The notes below the pieces were generated by a model. That model was not told where the DNA came from. It did no database searches and worked only from the letters and a program-made list of their open reading frames with translations. The position numbers and the translations under genes were made by a program. Positions 47,027-56,214 of a stretch of 64,000 nt of DNA are shown piece after piece; the stretch's first letter is position 1; every line of letters starts with the position of its first letter. Origin of the DNA: Patellaria atrata CBS 101060 (Eukaryota; Ascomycota; Dothideomycetes; Patellariales; Patellariaceae); contig MU006096.1 of NCBI GenBank assembly GCA_010093705.1, positions 173,558 to 237,557 of the forward strand, written 5' to 3'.

Positions 47027-47335
47027 GATGCTCTAGTTGTAGATACAATCAAACATATACAATCTGAGAAAGTATCATTAACAGGAACATGATTACAACT
47101 CCTTCCTAGCCGTCACTTTAGATCTGACGAAAGGTTAGCTGGTCCATAGAAAGAGCCTATCAAGGACATAAGACTGAGCTAAAGGGTGAGGTTTTCTTCC
47201 CGCAAGTATATTGGCCAAGCTAATTGCAGAAACTCGATTTTATTATGCCCATGATGAAGGTCATACTGTGGACCTTGAACGAGGAGAGTTCATAACTATG
47301 GTAGCATACCCTATACCTTGGGTTGATATCGATAC
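47027..47335. other. Convergent spacer flavin-reductase-like / MED11
   Basis: 309 bases between two convergent 3' ends. No gene or structured element was recognised. Confidence 0.45.
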
Positions 47336-47866
47336 TCAATCGAGTTCCATTTTCTCCTCGCCGCTTTTGACATCCAATCCCTTTTCAGTAGCAACTTTCT
47401 CTAACTCTGTCCTAATTTCCGCCCATACCTCTCCCTCCTTACCCACACACACCTTGTCCGCTACCCTACTATTCAGCCAACTTACATCCAAGTTGCCCAA
47501 TTTGCCGTTGGTCGTCATGTTCCCATCGTCTGCAGCACTACTAGGGGGAATGATACCCTGGGTTTCGAGCGCACGTACTTGGGCGTGGAGGGAGGTAGAG
47601 ACGCTGCTGACAGTGGTGAAGAATGTCGTGGTGTAGGTCATGAAGTCCGCTTTGGCACTTGAAGGGGATGCCGACGATCCCAGCGTAAGGGAGGCGATAG
47701 CTTGGCCAGAAGAGGATAGAAGCACTGGAATGGACTGCACAAAGAAGGTTAGATTAAGTCGAACGATACTAGGTGAGAGACAAGCCTTGTTAATATCATT
47801 GAGAGCGCGAATGTTTGCAGCTGCCACTTCAGCGTGGGGCTTCGAGGACGGTGACGACTGGGACAT
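47336..47866 (-). CDS. MED11: Mediator subunit 11
   Basis: Head-module subunit of Mediator. The frame from ATG 47866 to 47336 is open throughout (176 residues). The Med11 pattern (helix ending in ALNDINK followed directly by SIPVLLSSSGQAIASL) is interrupted by 17 codons that look like an in-frame intron: 47785-47735, 51 bases, ending CTAACCTTCTTTGTGCAG. The upstream edge reads AAG|GCTTGT, so the donor would be GC rather than GT. Splicing gives 159 residues. The second half (TYTTTFFTTVSSVSTSLHAQVRALETQGI) fits the four-helix pair formed with Med22. A longer start at 47908 is possible but adds an unconserved basic stretch. It lies divergent to TAF5. Confidence 0.75.
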   Translation of the reverse strand: MSQSSPSSKPHAEVAAANIRALNDINKACLSPSIVRLNLTFFVQSIPVLLSSSGQAIASLTLGSSASPSSAKADFMTYTTTFFTTVSSVSTSLHAQVRALETQGIIPPSSAADDGNMTTNGKLGNLDVSWLNSRVADKVCVGKEGEVWAEIRTELEKVATEKGLDVKSGEEKMELD

Positions 47867-48009
47867 TATGACTTTTATTTTGCTGCGGCGCAAGACCAAG
47901 TGCGTCAATTGCCCTCTTAAGTATATGTATTCTGTACAGAAATAGTTGAGATACGATGGACGCCCAAGCTAGTTCTTGTAGAGGTTGTGCAGCACGCACG
48001 ACGCTCAAA

Positions 48010-48288
48010 CTACATCATCCGAGAATTGTATATGATCCTAGCATCTTTTCGAAGTCCTCTTCTATAGGCCTGTTCTAGCTTAATGACGTGCGATTGATAC
48101 GTTTCATGTGCGTACTCTAGTACACTATCCATCTGAGGTTGAAAGAGACTTTCGGTAAGGGCAAATCTTGCAGGAAGCGTAATGTCTTGGCAGCAGGCTT
48201 CCTCAGTTTCCGTCCAACCACAAGAGGCTGCGAAAGACCTTGCCATCCATACTTCAATACATTTACCTTCAATCCGAACCCGACTCAT
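48010..48288 (-). CDS. Uncharacterised small open frame
   Basis: Ninety-two codons from an ATG at about 48288 (the frame itself is open up to 48426), with coding-like text including ETEEACCQDITLPARFALTES, split here as EACCQDITLPARF, and QMDSVLEYAHETYQSHVIK. The content is richer than neighbouring random frames, with several Cys and a helical end. No family is recognised, and no splice partners were found. It sits upstream of MED11 on the same strand and head-to-head with TAF5. It could be a small gene, a relic or chance. Confidence 0.28.
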   Translation of the reverse strand: MSRVRIEGKCIEVWMARSFAASCGWTETEEACCQDITLPARFALTESLFQPQMDSVLEYAHETYQSHVIKLEQAYRRGLRKDARIIYNSRMM

Positions 48289-48376
48289 ACTTGGAAGTAG
48301 TCTACTTCGACGAACTAGTTGTTCTCTCAAACAGGTTGGAGTTCTACAGGTACATAAGTAGGGTGAGACGTTTGCT

Positions 48377-48390
48377 GTACTGTACAGTAC
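48377..48390. repeat. Perfect palindrome GTACTGTACAGTAC
   Basis: Fourteen bases equal to their reverse complement, about 126 bases upstream of the TAF5 start. The half-site GTACAGT/ACTGTAC also occurs in the hairpin repeats at 18743-18799 and near 16685, 34512, 36390 and 63770. This suggests a recurring intergenic word in this genome. Confidence 0.4.
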
Positions 48391-48515
48391 CACTGAACTT
48401 CCACATACCCGTTGAAGCGACCACACATGCTCCTGGAGAACCTTGTAAGGATAGGTAAGATATTTGTGCTCTTAGGGAGCCTCCTTTCCCATAAGAGGTG
48501 GTCTTAAGAAGAACC

Positions 48516-51240
48516 ATGTCTGGAGCACCAGCAGGTACAACTGGGCCTGGCTCTCGCGCCCCCAGTGTCAGCAATGGACCTCCAAGTGCGGGTATACATA
48601 TGCCTCCGCAGCAGCAACAGATGCAAGCCCAGTCAAATGTACCTCAGCCGGTAGCAAACCAAGGCGGCTCAGGATCACAGCAGAATCTTAACCAAATCGT
48701 CAGTGACTATTTCTCAATGTCATGTGGGCACGTGTTTCTTCATTCCTATTAGCGTCTTTGCTTTTTCACCTTGATGCGACATTCACGCGTCAGGATTACT
48801 ACTAGGGTAAACCCAAAATGTGATCTCTTAGAAAGTCTTAGCCCCTGTAGAAAAAGCAGACACAGTCACGTCCCCGTTATCCTTTCCAAAACAACACACA
48901 AACAACCGCACTGTGTTTCTCTCATAGCTGTGTTTTATCAGAGTTTATATGAAATGGACAATCTGGTAAACTGACTTGCTCAAACATTCCCATCTGCATA
49001 AACAGAATGCTAAATAAAGCCGGCAACCAGGTGCTCGAGTATCTGAGCAAAAAAGGCTACAACCGCACGGAAGCCATGCTTCGGAAGGAATCTGCCAGCC
49101 AAGATGCGGAAGGCCGCCCGAACACTGATCGCGCCGAAGATATGGGTGGGGAGATGTATCAACGCGGTTTTGGTAATGGGATCTCAAAGTCGATCAAGCT
49201 TCAAGCAAATGCTAACATTCTATGAAGACCTGTTAAAGAACTGGATTGAAGACAATCTAGACATCTACAAGGTGGGACATGCGTCCACTATCTAAACATA
49301 GCTACTAATCATCTCCAGTCGGAACTACGTCGACTTCTCTGGCCTGTCTTTGTTTATTCCTTGTTGAATCTCGCCTCAGACTTCTATGTAAAGGATTGTG
49401 AGAAGTTCTATGAATCGAATCAGTCTCAATTTTCTCGCGAGCACGAATTAGATCTTCGTGCGTTATCAGTAATTAAGTCACCTGAACATGTTCATTCTAG
49501 TAATATCGCAAAGCTATACCGCGACAACAAATACCGTATCAGCCTGAGTCATATGGCTTTCTTCAATCTCATCCAATTTCTCGAATCCAAAGATAAGGAA
49601 GGCGGATCAGTCGTACTTAGAGTACTCCAAGCACATCTCAACCTAGTTTCGGTCGATCGCTCGGCTGTCGGAGGGGAGCGTAGTCTCGCCGCCCTTTTAG
49701 CACAAGGAAGTGACGTTGAAGAGCTACCTGCTGAAGACGAAGGTATCCCAGGCCACAATCCCGGATCGGCAAACACATCTCTCAACGCACCAAAAGTTCT
49801 TACCAAATTAAACCTGGGAAAGATGCCCATGGAAGCCGAGTTAATGGAAGACGTTCGAGGTGATCTCCAAGACGAGGATATGAAGAACCCGCCAAAACCA
49901 CATCAAAGCTCCCTTGTGGAGGAGTTCGAGAGACAGATCAAGCAAGAGCCCAACGAAGATGCGCCAAACCGCGATGATATTCCTCTTCCTCCCTCGTTAG
50001 CTCGGGACGTTGCACTAGAGGTGCAGAAGGTGAAGGAAAACCGAGACAGATTTAAGATTGAGGGACGCACCGGAGGCAAGGGCCCTGGTCTCAGCATCAC
50101 TATGTTCACTTTCCACAATACATTTGACAAGTATGTTGCAAGTAACCTCGTTTAAACACATTACTGACCATCACCAGGATCAACTGTATAGACTTTTCTG
50201 GCGATACCTTATTAGTCGCAGCTGGTATGGCCGAATCGTACATAAGGATTTGGACTTTGGATGGAAGTGCTCTACCTGTTGTTCCGCACCAACAGTCATC
50301 TAATTCCCGCCGATTGATCGGCCATTCTGGTCCTGTGTTCCAAGTTTCATTTTCGCCTGGAATCGAATCTCCCGCTGGGTCGGACGGTCCAAACACCACC
50401 TCCCGCTTTCTTTTATCGTGTTCCGAAGATAAAACCGTGCGCTTGTGGTCTTTGGACACTTGGAGCTGCCTGGTTGCTTATAGAAGCCATACTGGCCCAG
50501 TCTGGGACGTGAAATGGGGTCCCCAAGGCCACTATTTCCTTACTGGCTCAAACGATAGGACGGCTCGTCTCTGGAGCACAGAGCACATCGAACCATTACG
50601 CCTCTTTGTAGGACACGATAGTGATGTGGACGTAGTTACTTTCCACCCAAATGGAGCCTACGTCTTTACCGCATCCAACGACAAGACCGTTCGCATGTGG
50701 GATATCAGTCGAGGTACCTGCGTACGTATGTATACCGGCCATACAGGTAATATCACCGCCATTGAGGCATCACCTAATGGGCAACTCGTCGCGTCAGCGG
50801 ATGATATGGGTAGCATACACCTCTGGGACCTCCACAAAGGCCGCCGTCTCAAGCATCTACGCGGTCACGGAAAGGGGGGTATCTGGTCCCTGTCCTTCAG
50901 CGTCGAAAGTACAGTTCTCGTTTCCGGCGGCGCAGATTGCACGGTCAGGGTGTGGCATGTCACGGACGAGAAGACGGATCCAGCTATTGCTGCCAGTATG
51001 AAGTCTGAAACTAATACGGGAGTGAAGCCGGAGGGTTCAGGGAGTGACTCTCTGTTGTCGCCGTATATTCCTTCTGGAAGTGCTATGGGAGGTAGTGGTA
51101 CTGGTAAGAAGGGGAAGGGAAAGGATGTGGCGGTTAGCCCGGAGCAGATTGATTGCTTCCCTACCAAGAGTAGTCCGGTGTATGAGGTCAGCTTCACGAG
51201 GATGAATTTGGTGTTGGCGGGGAGTGCGTTCATGCCTTGA
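48516..51240 (+). CDS. TAF5: TAF5, TFIID/SAGA WD40 subunit
   Basis: Scaffold subunit shared by TFIID and, in many fungi, SAGA; 747 residues. Exons are 48516-48698, 49031-49172, 49228-49271, 49319-50130 and 50178-51240. The first intron is long (332 bases); its acceptor (CAACCAG at 49030) is fixed by phase and by joining NLNQI to VLEYLSKKGYNRTEAML, the LisH motif. The N-terminal TAF5 domain follows (LLKNWIEDNLDIYK, LRRLLWPVFVYSLLNLASDFY, FFNLIQFLESKD). From about residue 394 the WD40 propeller begins. Clear blades end in RIWTLDG, RLWSLDT, RLWSTEH, RMWDISR, HLWDLHK and RVWHVTD, and it closes with PVYEVSFTRMNLVLAG. A Gln/Pro-rich head and a Lys/Gly-rich insertion in the last blade are present. 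It diverges from MED11. Confidence 0.94.
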
Positions 51241-51623
51241 TTTGGGACTAAGGATCAATCACGGTAAAGGTACCCAAAATATGAAATCAAGGTCTACGGG
51301 AATTTCAAGGCGAATACTGAAATGCTTGAGAGTTCGTAGAATACGGCATCTGTCGGTTTTATAGGGCTTGTAACAATACACATCAACTTCTATATGATGG
51401 GTGCGAACACATCTTTCCTAATTCAGGTGGCTTGAGTAATTAGATCCACCTATAATAGATGCTAATAGAGGGCATAAAATTCTGTACTATTTGTAGAATA
51501 TCTTATCACCATCCGCAGTACCTCAGTCTAGCATCCTCCTCCAACGTGACAGCTCGCTCGGAACCATTCCGCACATGTTTCCAGCAGCGACATAAATCGT
51601 CAACCACCTCGAATCCAATTACA
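51241..51623. other. Spacer between TAF5 and the broken D-serine dehydratase gene
   Basis: 383 bases with no gene. It holds the TAF5 3' untranslated region and what was the promoter of the downstream decayed gene. Confidence 0.4.
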
Positions 51624-53380
51624 ATGCCTTGAACAAGATATCAAATAGGGCAGATGTAAAAGCCAAATCAGTCACGCGCAAGATTTCCTATCCTCTCGCC
51701 TCCGCTGCAGGTTTAAAGCTTCAATTCGTCGGCCAGGAGCTCAAGAATATAGACGCACCCGTCGCCGTCATCGTTAGAGCTATGGTGAAGAAGAATTGGG
51801 AGGCCATGCTGAAGACGGCGAGATTGCTTGGGGTGGGGTCTAGGGCGCATGTTAAGACGCTTAAAGTCTGTCTTATTTCTCTCGTTGTTTCATCGATCTT
51901 TAAGTGAATATCTTTCAGTTATTACATGCTTAGGGCTCACTTCATCTCAAATCACATGACCCCATATCACGTAGATGCTATAATTCTATCACCGCGACTG
52001 ATTGATGGATATACATTTTAAATTTAATAGGTATAGTGCTGATTACTGTGTACTCTCCCAACAGACTACCGAATTAGCCACGCTGAAGGTTGGCGAGACG
52101 GGACCGGTTAACTTGGTGTGCTCGACGTTGGTCGGGATGGAAGAGCTGCTCCGACATTGCTTGAGTGTCAAGCACAGGGAAGGCCGGTGAGCGTGATTCA
52201 CATCATTCACCTTTTGATTCTACTTAGCCTTTCAGTGCACCCAGCTTTCTAGTCTATCCAGCTTCTTGGTGGTCCCATGTTGACGTCTATAAGTGCTCTA
52301 CGGGTTCCCAGCGCCTCCGTCCGCTATCAAACGCATCATTCGAATAGCAGAAATCCTAGGTGGACAATGTGAGGACAAGCCCAATGTTGGCATTCTGATT
52401 GACAATATCGACGCTCTACAGATCGCATGCAAGACCATAGAAAAACACATCCAGTCGACGGGTGGCCCGAAATGTCCCATTGGGCTATGGATTAAGATTG
52501 ATACCGGATATCATAGAGCGGGTATCCCTAATGGGTCCCCCGCTTTGGAAAGTTTGTTGGCCTAAATCTTGTTTGAACATGCTGGCCAGCCGTTGAAACT
52601 AGTAGTATTTTATAGCCATGACGGCCATAGTTATGCAGGAAACAACCCAGACGACGCTAACGATGGTCTGTTAGCTGAGCTCTTAGTCCTAAAAGACGTA
52701 GTGGAAATGGCCTATGCGTGTGGGTTGGAGGGACGATTCACACTTTCAGTCGGCGCAACACCTACGGCAACAGCAGCGCATAATCTTGTAGCATCTAATT
52801 CGGAGACTGCGAGAACGTTGATGGGCTTTCTCCATCGCGTCAAGGCTTATTGCGACGTTGAGCTACATGCCGGGGTGTATCCTGTGCTTGACCTACAACA
52901 GCTAGCTACAGGTGTACGGCCATTTCCCCAAATTTCGACATCAAACATAGGATTCTCCATATTGGCGGAGATTGCTAGTATATATAACAGAGAGAGGCCA
53001 GAAGCCTTAATCGCAGCTGGCTCTTTGGCCTTAAGCCGCGAACCATGCAAGAGTTACGCAGGGTGGGGTATCGTATCGCCATGGAGAGATAAACCGGATA
53101 AGTGGTCGGCAAAGAAAGTTGAAGTTTTTGACCCGGAAATTATTAAGTGTGGTTGGATTGCAGGAAGAATAAGTCAAGAGCCTGGAATTCTAGTTGGGAC
53201 GGACCATTGGAGAAGTTACAACCGCTTATTGTTGGAGAGAAGCTTCTGATATGGCCGAATTATGCCTGTATAGTCGGAGCTCATTTCGGGTGGTATCTGG
53301 TCATCGATTCAGATGACACGACAGGAAACGCCAATGGGTATGTGATTAAAGATGTCTGGGTCCGTTGGCGAGGATGGTAA
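51624..53380 (+). pseudogene. DSD1: Decayed D-serine dehydratase (DSD1-like, PLP enzyme)
   Basis: The parent family is a fold-III PLP and zinc enzyme turning D-serine into pyruvate and ammonia. Pieces read in order: DAPVAVIVRAMVKKNWEAML and GSRAHVKTLK with the PLP lysine (to 51865), a good 197-base intron, TTELATLKVGETG and STLVGMEELL (to about 52188), LYGFPAPPSAIKRI (from 52293), WIKIDTGYHRAG, FTLSVGATPTA, HAGVYPVLDLQQ and VGEKLLIWPNYACI to the end. Defects seen: ATG 51624 is one base out of frame; about eight extra bases lie before LYGF near 52285; TAA is at 52563; a frameshift near 53190 separates PGIL from WDGPLEKL. The zinc-ligand His of the usual PNHAC motif is Tyr. The open text is otherwise well conserved, so loss looks fairly recent. 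Confidence 0.8.
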
Positions 53381-53457
53381 TGATAATTTGGTTTAATAGA
53401 AGAGGGTTCATCTTCATTGTTGATACATGATAGAGATCTTTACACCATCGGTATAGC

Positions 53458-54897
53458 TCATGTCGTCCGATTGCTGGGAGGCAGTGGGACCTTACTAGCT
53501 GGCGTTTGATTGGCTCGAGGAGTTGAGTGTTGTGGATGTGGAGGCGGCGCGGGCGCAGGCGCACCGTACGGTATAGCTGGGGGAGGAGCGGGATGTCTGA
53601 ATGTAGGATCGTCCCATTTCAGGCTCATAACGACCGGTGATAATGCTCTAATCTCGCCGAGGACGTGCGATAGCATCGAACGCAGTGTCTTTACCTCTTG
53701 GATCATCCACTGCTCGTATGTTTCTCGTTGTCTTCTCATTTGATCATGGAAAGTTGCCGAAGTAGAGCGCCAGGTATCTTCCTTTTTATCGTGCGATGCA
53801 TCTGCAATTCTCCGACAATCTTCGACCCATTTGACCTGATTGGACAGATTCTTAAGCTCCATGAAGAGTCGAGCTTTACTCCCCGACTCACTTCCGTTCT
53901 CTTCTATCACTGGCTGCGCGAGATCTGCCCCAATCTCCCTGTGCAATGCAGCGAACCTTTCCTCTAACCACGCCTTCTTACTGCGTTCTTCCTCGTGCAT
54001 CTGTTTGAAGAAATCAAACATCCAAGCGTTCTTATCCCTCCATTGCTCGCGCCATCTTCTCATCAATCGCTGTAGATGATTGACACTCTCCACGGTGTCA
54101 TCTTGAATGTCGTCTCTATTGTTCTCCAGCATCTTCTGTAATTCCAACCTAGATCTAGACGGCGCAGGCGTCTCCTCCTCATCCCTCTTACGCTTCAAAG
54201 AAGTATTGCTTCCATCGTCCCCACCTTGCTTGTTGGCGTTCTCTTCTTCCTGCTGCTGTAACTTGCGTCTGGACATGAGATCTCTTTCCAGCATCATATC
54301 CAAGTCCATTTTGTTTGGGAAACGCGCGACTGGTGTCGGCGCAGGATGTCCTGCAGATATAGGAGTGGGCAATGTAATCACTGAATCGCGAGGACTATTT
54401 TCAACGCGCACATCCAGTCCTGAGGGAGTCGCGTCCAGATCATGGACAAGAACAATCTTGTACGACTCTGGACATGGCCCGCGTATATCAACGGTAAAGT
54501 TGCAGGAGATGTCAACGTAGGATCCTGCGGGCGATTCCAATTGCTTTTTCAGGCCTTCGAGGATGTCCTTTAATTGACGTCCCACATCTTTCAACGCGTC
54601 GCGCGATGTGTTGGCCGTAGGGTTAACATCATTACGAGTAGGTACGGTTTCGGGTCCAGAACTGGATAGTACGGAATTCCCGTCGACACGAGCTTCGGTT
54701 TGCGGTTCGGCACGTCGATGCATGGTTGAAGTGGGAGAATTGGGTGAGGTACTGTCGATAGACTCTTCATTCATCTCAACCGATGCGATCGATGCATCGG
54801 AGGGGCGTCTCTGCCTCTTGCGCGGTGGTTGTTCCGGTTGCGATGGGGACGTGACGGCGGTACCAAAATAATTGCGTGGCAGCTTGAAGAAAGACAT
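53458..54897 (-). CDS. Conserved-looking nuclear coiled-coil protein, unknown function
   Basis: A single open frame of 479 residues from ATG 54897 (MSFFKLPRNYFG); an in-frame ATG at 54978 would add 27 mostly hydrophobic residues and is less likely. The head is Ser/Pro-rich with a basic patch PPRKRQRRPSD that looks like a nuclear localisation signal. A globular-looking part follows at about 115-175 (DVGRQLKDILEGLKKQLE, CNFTVDIRGPCPESYKIV). Then comes a Glu/Gln/Lys-rich coiled region with a second basic patch LKRKRDEEE, and a Trp-rich helical block (LMRRWREQWRDKNAWMFDFF, then WLEERFAALHREIG). The end is Pro/Ala-rich. I do not recognise the family. It converges with the broken D-serine dehydratase gene. 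Confidence 0.75.
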   Translation of the reverse strand: MSFFKLPRNYFGTAVTSPSQPEQPPRKRQRRPSDASIASVEMNEESIDSTSPNSPTSTMHRRAEPQTEARVDGNSVLSSSGPETVPTRNDVNPTANTSRDALKDVGRQLKDILEGLKKQLESPAGSYVDISCNFTVDIRGPCPESYKIVLVHDLDATPSGLDVRVENSPRDSVITLPTPISAGHPAPTPVARFPNKMDLDMMLERDLMSRRKLQQQEEENANKQGGDDGSNTSLKRKRDEEETPAPSRSRLELQKMLENNRDDIQDDTVESVNHLQRLMRRWREQWRDKNAWMFDFFKQMHEEERSKKAWLEERFAALHREIGADLAQPVIEENGSESGSKARLFMELKNLSNQVKWVEDCRRIADASHDKKEDTWRSTSATFHDQMRRQRETYEQWMIQEVKTLRSMLSHVLGEIRALSPVVMSLKWDDPTFRHPAPPPAIPYGAPAPAPPPHPQHSTPRANQTPASKVPLPPSNRTT

Positions 54898-56214
54898 AGC
54901 CCTAACGTAGATGGAAAGGACACATGTAGCAACGCAGCACGACAGGAAGCAGCTTAAGGTAGCAACAAAATCGCACAAAAAGCGCGATTATGGCAAGGAT
55001 GGGAATCACGACTCAGTCCTCGAAAATAATGACGCGCGCAAAATCCAATGGATGATGATTAACGTTAGAATGGGGTACGGTCAATGGGGATTGGGGGATT
55101 CGGGGGTTTGGTGGTGGAGGCGGAGAGATCAGACGAAAAGAGTTGGGCTTGGCACAGAAACGAGATGGGAAAACGGGTCTGGGCGTTGTTTGGGGGGCAG
55201 GGGCCACCAACATGGGCACCAAAATGGCTACATCACTTGGGTGATTGGGTACGTATTTTGGGGGTTTTCTTGGGGCTTCTGCTTGGGGGGGTCGGCTTGG
55301 GGGGTCGGCTTGGGGATCTACAGTCAGGAACGCAGGGCGGAGAAAGCAAAAACAGGGACAACCTTACCTTGACTGCCACTCAGCTGCACCGTAACCTGCT
55401 TACTATCATTTGGATAGAGTAAGCGATCAGCTCGAATAATAGATTATCAGCATCTGCAACCTGTGGTGCACTGGTGGGCATGCAAGTCACTGCAGAATCT
55501 TAAAATACGCCTCAGTTAAAGAGCCCCTGATATCGCTTCAAATGTTTCCATCGCCAAATACCCTCCTTGTCCGTCCGTCCCCTTGCTCCAAACCTAAGGG
55601 CTCGTCTCGTTGCTCAAATTCATCGCAACCTGAAAGCAACCGCGGCAAAACCCCCAAGGTCAATCAGGCTCTGGGCTGAAGATCAGGGACCAAGGACCAA
55701 AGACCTGAGGAGACTTTTCGATTCTCCTACCCCCTCCTTAAGGTTCTTCACGGCTCATTATTATTACGACTATCTGTCAGACTATCAAAGCAGTCGCTCG
55801 ACGGCTGTATGCTAACTTGCCAGCCGCCGAGCATCTTATCGACATTCCCATCGCGTCTAGGCATCCCGTCTTGTCCTTGTTCATCTTGTTTCTCGTCATG
55901 CCGATCCTCTTCGCCTTCCTTTCTCCTGGATGCACTTTTACTACACCTCTAGGCTATGATTCCATTGCCATCTAAACTCGAGCCCTTATTAGCTATACAA
56001 TAAATCTTTCGGATCATATCAATCGCTTCCTAATATATTCCCCTGTATCCTACTCTGATCTTTACTTTCAACCGCCCGCTATTCTCTTCATTCCGCCCAA
56101 AACTTCCGCTGTCGTTTCAATCTCCCCTACCTTGCTGTCTACCTATGAATTTCCAATTTCGCGCATTCCACCCGATGGTGCTGAGACTGTATCTTGGGAT
56201 CTGAACTCGTCCAC
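54898..56214. promoter_or_regulatory. Divergent promoter region with G-rich blocks
   Basis: 1.3 kb between two divergent genes. No gene is supported; open frames here (for example 54911-55372) are Gly/Trp-rich by-products of G runs. The left third holds the G-rich tracts described separately. The right part is CT-rich with many CATCTTG and TTCTCG words, as expected for a long 5' leader of the plus-strand gene. Confidence 0.5.
55086..55315 (+). promoter_or_regulatory. G-quadruplex-prone G tracts
   Basis: The plus strand has G runs at 55086-55089, 55093-55097 and 55102-55106. A denser block follows: five runs at 55260-55264, 55272-55275, 55285-55291, 55299-55304 and 55312-55315, with loops of 7 to 9 bases. 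The last part contains a direct duplication of GGGGTCGGCTTGGGG. The pattern satisfies a relaxed quadruplex rule (runs of four or more, loops up to 9). It lies 190-420 bases upstream of the minus-strand gene. Confidence 0.55.

Noticed and set aside
53548-53556. Reading 53458-54978 with the upstream ATG at 54978
   Set aside because: The additional 27 residues are hydrophobic and Cys-rich, unlike a nuclear protein head. The ATG at 54897 opens a typical start.
54911-55422. Gly/Trp-rich plus-strand frames of 153 and 112 codons
   Set aside because: They are translations of G runs in the divergent promoter, with no domain or codon signal.
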